A stretch of DNA of 5,747 nucleotides from Actinomycetota bacterium (lineage in GTDB: Bacteria; Actinomycetota; Actinomycetes; Streptosporangiales; Streptosporangiaceae). Both the position numbers and the translations under genes were made by a program. The notes below the pieces were generated by a model. That model saw only the letters and a list, made by a program, of their open reading frames with translations, had not been told where the DNA came from and did not search any database. Positions 3,453-5,747 of the stretch are shown here, piece after piece. Numbering within the stretch: the stretch's first letter is position 1; every line of letters starts with the position of its first letter. Where the stretch lies: positions 1-5,747 of the forward strand of contig DPMS01000409.1 in the NCBI GenBank assembly GCA_003541285.1. The letters are read 5' to 3'.

Positions 3453-5747
3453 CTAGGAGCGGCGGGCGGGATCGCGGCCCGGTGGCTGACCTGGCCGGGC
3501 GCCAGCGATCAGCGGGGGGATTGGCCTGCTCTGCGGCCCTGACCTGGTCACCTCCAGTGGGCTGCCGTGGTGGCGGATCCGGAGCGGCTCATCCCCCGCG
3601 GTAAGCCGGTAGGTGGCGCGCTCGGCGGCGATGTCCACCCGCAGCACCCGGCCACGCTCCCCGACAGCGAAACAGAGCCGCGTGAGCCCGCCGGGCAGCC
3701 GGGGAGAGAAACAGAGCACGCCATCCAGCCGGCGCATGCCGCCCAGTCCCTGCACCAGAGCGATCCACGAGCCGGCCAGGGCGGCCAGGTGCAAGCCATT
3801 GCCGCAGTCCTCGCGCAGGTGCCGCAGGTCGGTCAGGGCCGCCTCCGCGAGGTAGTCGTACGCGAGCCCCAGGTGCCCGGTCTCGGCTGCGATGACGGCC
3901 TGGCTGCACGCCGACAGTGAGGAATCTCGTACGGTCAGCCGCTCGTAGTAGGCGAAGTTCCGCTGCTTGGCGTCCGCGGTGAAGGCCTGCGGGCACAACT
4001 GCATGGCCAGTACCAGGTCGGCCTGCTTGACCACCTGCCTGCGGTACAGGTCGAAATAAGGGAAATGCAGCATCAGGGGATAATCGCCGCTGCTCATCGC
4101 CGCGAAATCCCATTCCTGGTGCCGGGTGAACCCTTCCGCTTGCGGATGCACGCCCAGCTTCTCGTCATAGGGCACCACCATGGCGTCGGCCGCGGCCAGC
4201 CATGCCTGCGGCTCCCCGGCGCTGACGCTGAGCCGCTGGGTGGCCTGCGGGTGATGGCGCTGCACGGCGGCGGCGGCGGCGCGCAGGTTCTGCTGCGCCA
4301 TCAGGTTCGTGTACACGTTGTTGTCAGCCAGGGCGCTGTACTCGTCGGGACCGGTGACTCCGTCGATGCGGAACCGGCCGCCGACGTCGTAATGCCCCAG
4401 TGACCGCCACAGCCGTGCGGTCTCGACCAGCAGGTCCAGCCCTGGCCCGGCGCTGAATTCCGGGTCACCGGTAGCGTCCAGATAACGGACGGCGGCATCG
4501 GCGATGTCGGCGTTGACGTGGAACGCGGCGGTACCTGCGGGCCAGTTCCCCGAGCATTCACGGCCACCGATGGTGCGCCAGGCGAAGGCCGCGCCACGCA
4601 GGCCGAGCTGGCTGGCCCGCGCCCTCGCCCGCCCGATCGTGCTGTGCCGCCAGGCCAGGGCGTCACGGGCGGCCTGGGGCAGGAGATGGGTCAGCACCGG
4701 GAGAACGAAGATCTCCGTGTCCCAGAAGGCATGACCGTCATAACCGGGGCCGGTCAGGCCCTTGGCGCCGATCGCGTGGCCTTCCGCCCGCGCGCCCGCC
4801 TGCACCAGATGGAACATGGCGAAACGGATCGCTTGCTGGAGTTCGCCGTCACCCTCCACTTCCACGTCCGCGGCGTTCCAGAACGCGTCCAGGTACTCGC
4901 GCTGCTCCGCCAGCAGTCCCTCCCACCCGGTCATCACGGCGGCCGTGAGCGCGCCCTCGACCTGGTCGCGCAGGGCAGAACGCGAGCGCACCCCCGACCA
5001 CGCGTACGCGACGAACTTCACTAGGCTCAGCCGCTCGCCCGGATGCAGCAGCGTGGTGAGGGTCAGCCTGGCGGCGTCATGGCGGCTCTCAGACAGTTCC
5101 CGGATGCTGACCGGGAGCTCCACCACGTGATCCATGGCGGCGGCCACCAGGAGCTTGCTGCGCTTTGTCCGGTGAATCAGCAGCGCGCGACCGCGGGCGG
5201 CCTCGTGCTCCTCATGCTGCAATGGCGCCACGTCCAGCGGGGCGGCGCCGCGCGGATCGGCGTCACCCGGCGCCGGCAATTGCTCGTTGGCGACGAGTTC
5301 GGACTGGATCACGACGCGGGCGGGCTTGCCGACCGGCTCGACCTCGTACCGGATCGCGGCAACCGCACGCTGGCTCAGCGAGACCAGCCGGCGCGACACG
5401 ACCCGGACCGTGGTCCCCGCCGGGGACATCCACTCGGCACGCCGGTCCAGGGTGCCTGCCCGGAAATCGAGCACCCGCTCATGGGACAGCAGCCTGCCGT
5501 CCCGGACATCGAAAGGCTCGTCATCGACGTGCAGCCGGATGAGTTTGCCGTTGCTGACGTTGATGATCGTTTCGCCGGATTCGGTGGCGGCATAACCGGC
5601 CTCGGCGTGGGGCAGCGGGCGATCCTCATGGACCCCGTTCAGGTAGGACCCCGGCATGCCATGTGGCTCGCCCTCGTCCAGGTTCCCGCGCCAGCCGATG
5701 TGCCCGTTGGAGAGTGCGAACAGCGACTCGGTCCAGGCCAGCGCCGC
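3453..5747 (-). CDS. Glycoside hydrolase family 65 protein (disaccharide phosphorylase or hydrolase), N-terminus cut by window edge
   Basis: The visible part has 764 residues. The frame stays open to the right edge: the 30 codons at 5747-5658 read AALAWTESLFALSNGHIG and then WRGNLDEGEPHG, the conserved start region of GH65 proteins. The ATG at 5657 is thus internal and only about 15-25 residues are missing. The fragment shows the N-terminal beta-sandwich (about 1-270; YLNG, AEAGY, NGKLIRL, DDEPFD, SELVANE), the (alpha/alpha)6 catalytic barrel (about 300-660) with GYDGHAFWDTE (335-345) and GVTGPDEYS, whose Glu (fragment residue 469, bases 4341-4343) is the expected general acid, then KQAD (574-577), DSSLS (608-612), GLHLAALAG (651-659) and a C-terminal beta domain (FSPRLP onward). 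Family members phosphorolyse or hydrolyse trehalose, maltose or kojibiose in the cytoplasm; phosphorylases release beta-glucose 1-phosphate. Which reaction applies cannot be decided. The gene converges on the cytochrome b gene and is probably functionally unrelated to it. Confidence 0.93.
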   Translation of the reverse strand, partial: AALAWTESLFALSNGHIGWRGNLDEGEPHGMPGSYLNGVHEDRPLPHAEAGYAATESGETIINVSNGKLIRLHVDDEPFDVRDGRLLSHERVLDFRAGTLDRRAEWMSPAGTTVRVVSRRLVSLSQRAVAAIRYEVEPVGKPARVVIQSELVANEQLPAPGDADPRGAAPLDVAPLQHEEHEAARGRALLIHRTKRSKLLVAAAMDHVVELPVSIRELSESRHDAARLTLTTLLHPGERLSLVKFVAYAWSGVRSRSALRDQVEGALTAAVMTGWEGLLAEQREYLDAFWNAADVEVEGDGELQQAIRFAMFHLVQAGARAEGHAIGAKGLTGPGYDGHAFWDTEIFVLPVLTHLLPQAARDALAWRHSTIGRARARASQLGLRGAAFAWRTIGGRECSGNWPAGTAAFHVNADIADAAVRYLDATGDPEFSAGPGLDLLVETARLWRSLGHYDVGGRFRIDGVTGPDEYSALADNNVYTNLMAQQNLRAAAAAVQRHHPQATQRLSVSAGEPQAWLAAADAMVVPYDEKLGVHPQAEGFTRHQEWDFAAMSSGDYPLMLHFPYFDLYRRQVVKQADLVLAMQLCPQAFTADAKQRNFAYYERLTVRDSSLSACSQAVIAAETGHLGLAYDYLAEAALTDLRHLREDCGNGLHLAALAGSWIALVQGLGGMRRLDGVLCFSPRLPGGLTRLCFAVGERGRVLRVDIAAERATYRLTAGDEPLRIRHHGSPLEVTRSGPQSRPIPPLIAGARPGQPPGRDPARRS

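Noticed and set aside
5655..5657. ATG on the minus strand as the start of the GH65 gene
   Set aside because: The 30 upstream codons to the window edge are open and encode conserved GH65 sequence (ESLFALSNGHIG, GNLDEGEPHG), so the true start lies outside the window.

Overview
The window comes from a high-GC actinomycete chromosome. Codon third positions are strongly G/C, both Shine-Dalgarno sites are strong, and the genes (an actinobacterial QcrB-like cytochrome b and a family GH65 glycosidase/phosphorylase) fit that group. The order cannot be fixed from this much sequence. There is no tRNA, rRNA, CRISPR array or transposase gene.

Layout from left to right. (1) 1-188 is an upstream gap with a weak promoter-like stretch and a hairpin just ahead of a good ribosome site. 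(2) 189-809 (+) encodes a 206-aa membrane protein with two transmembrane segments and an extracytoplasmic domain; its function is unknown. (3) 810-1375 is a 566-bp non-coding gap that is unusually rich in structure. It holds a perfect 17-bp inverted repeat whose centre is a DosR/DevR-like palindrome, a 159-nt element closed by an 18-bp stem (one bulge) with several internal hairpins, short tandem direct repeats, a second DosR-like palindrome, a promoter-like region and a ribosome site. (4) 1376-3358 (+) encodes a 660-aa divergent cytochrome b. It keeps all four haem-ligand histidines but has lost the quinol-site PEWY/PDFY motif and most of the C-terminal helices, and carries a large cysteine-free extracytoplasmic domain instead. 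(5) 3360-3415 is a long hairpin that probably terminates both convergent genes. (6) 3453 to the right edge (-) is a GH65 protein missing only its N-terminus, which lies outside the window.

How the parts may fit together (inference): the small membrane protein and the cytochrome b are co-oriented and each is followed or preceded by the same DosR-like core (GGGACTTTGGTCCC and its reverse complement). This suggests a hypoxia- or redox-responsive membrane electron-transfer module. The structured element between them starts about 57 bp downstream of the first DosR-like site, so it could be a small RNA or a long leader under the same control. The GH65 gene is convergent, ends at the shared terminator, and looks like unrelated sugar metabolism (phosphorolysis or hydrolysis of an alpha-glucobiose such as trehalose, maltose or kojibiose).

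The best candidate for something undescribed is the block 189-3358: a stand-alone, quinol-site-less cytochrome b with a new extracytoplasmic domain, a small membrane protein beside it, and the structured intergenic region with DosR-like sites.
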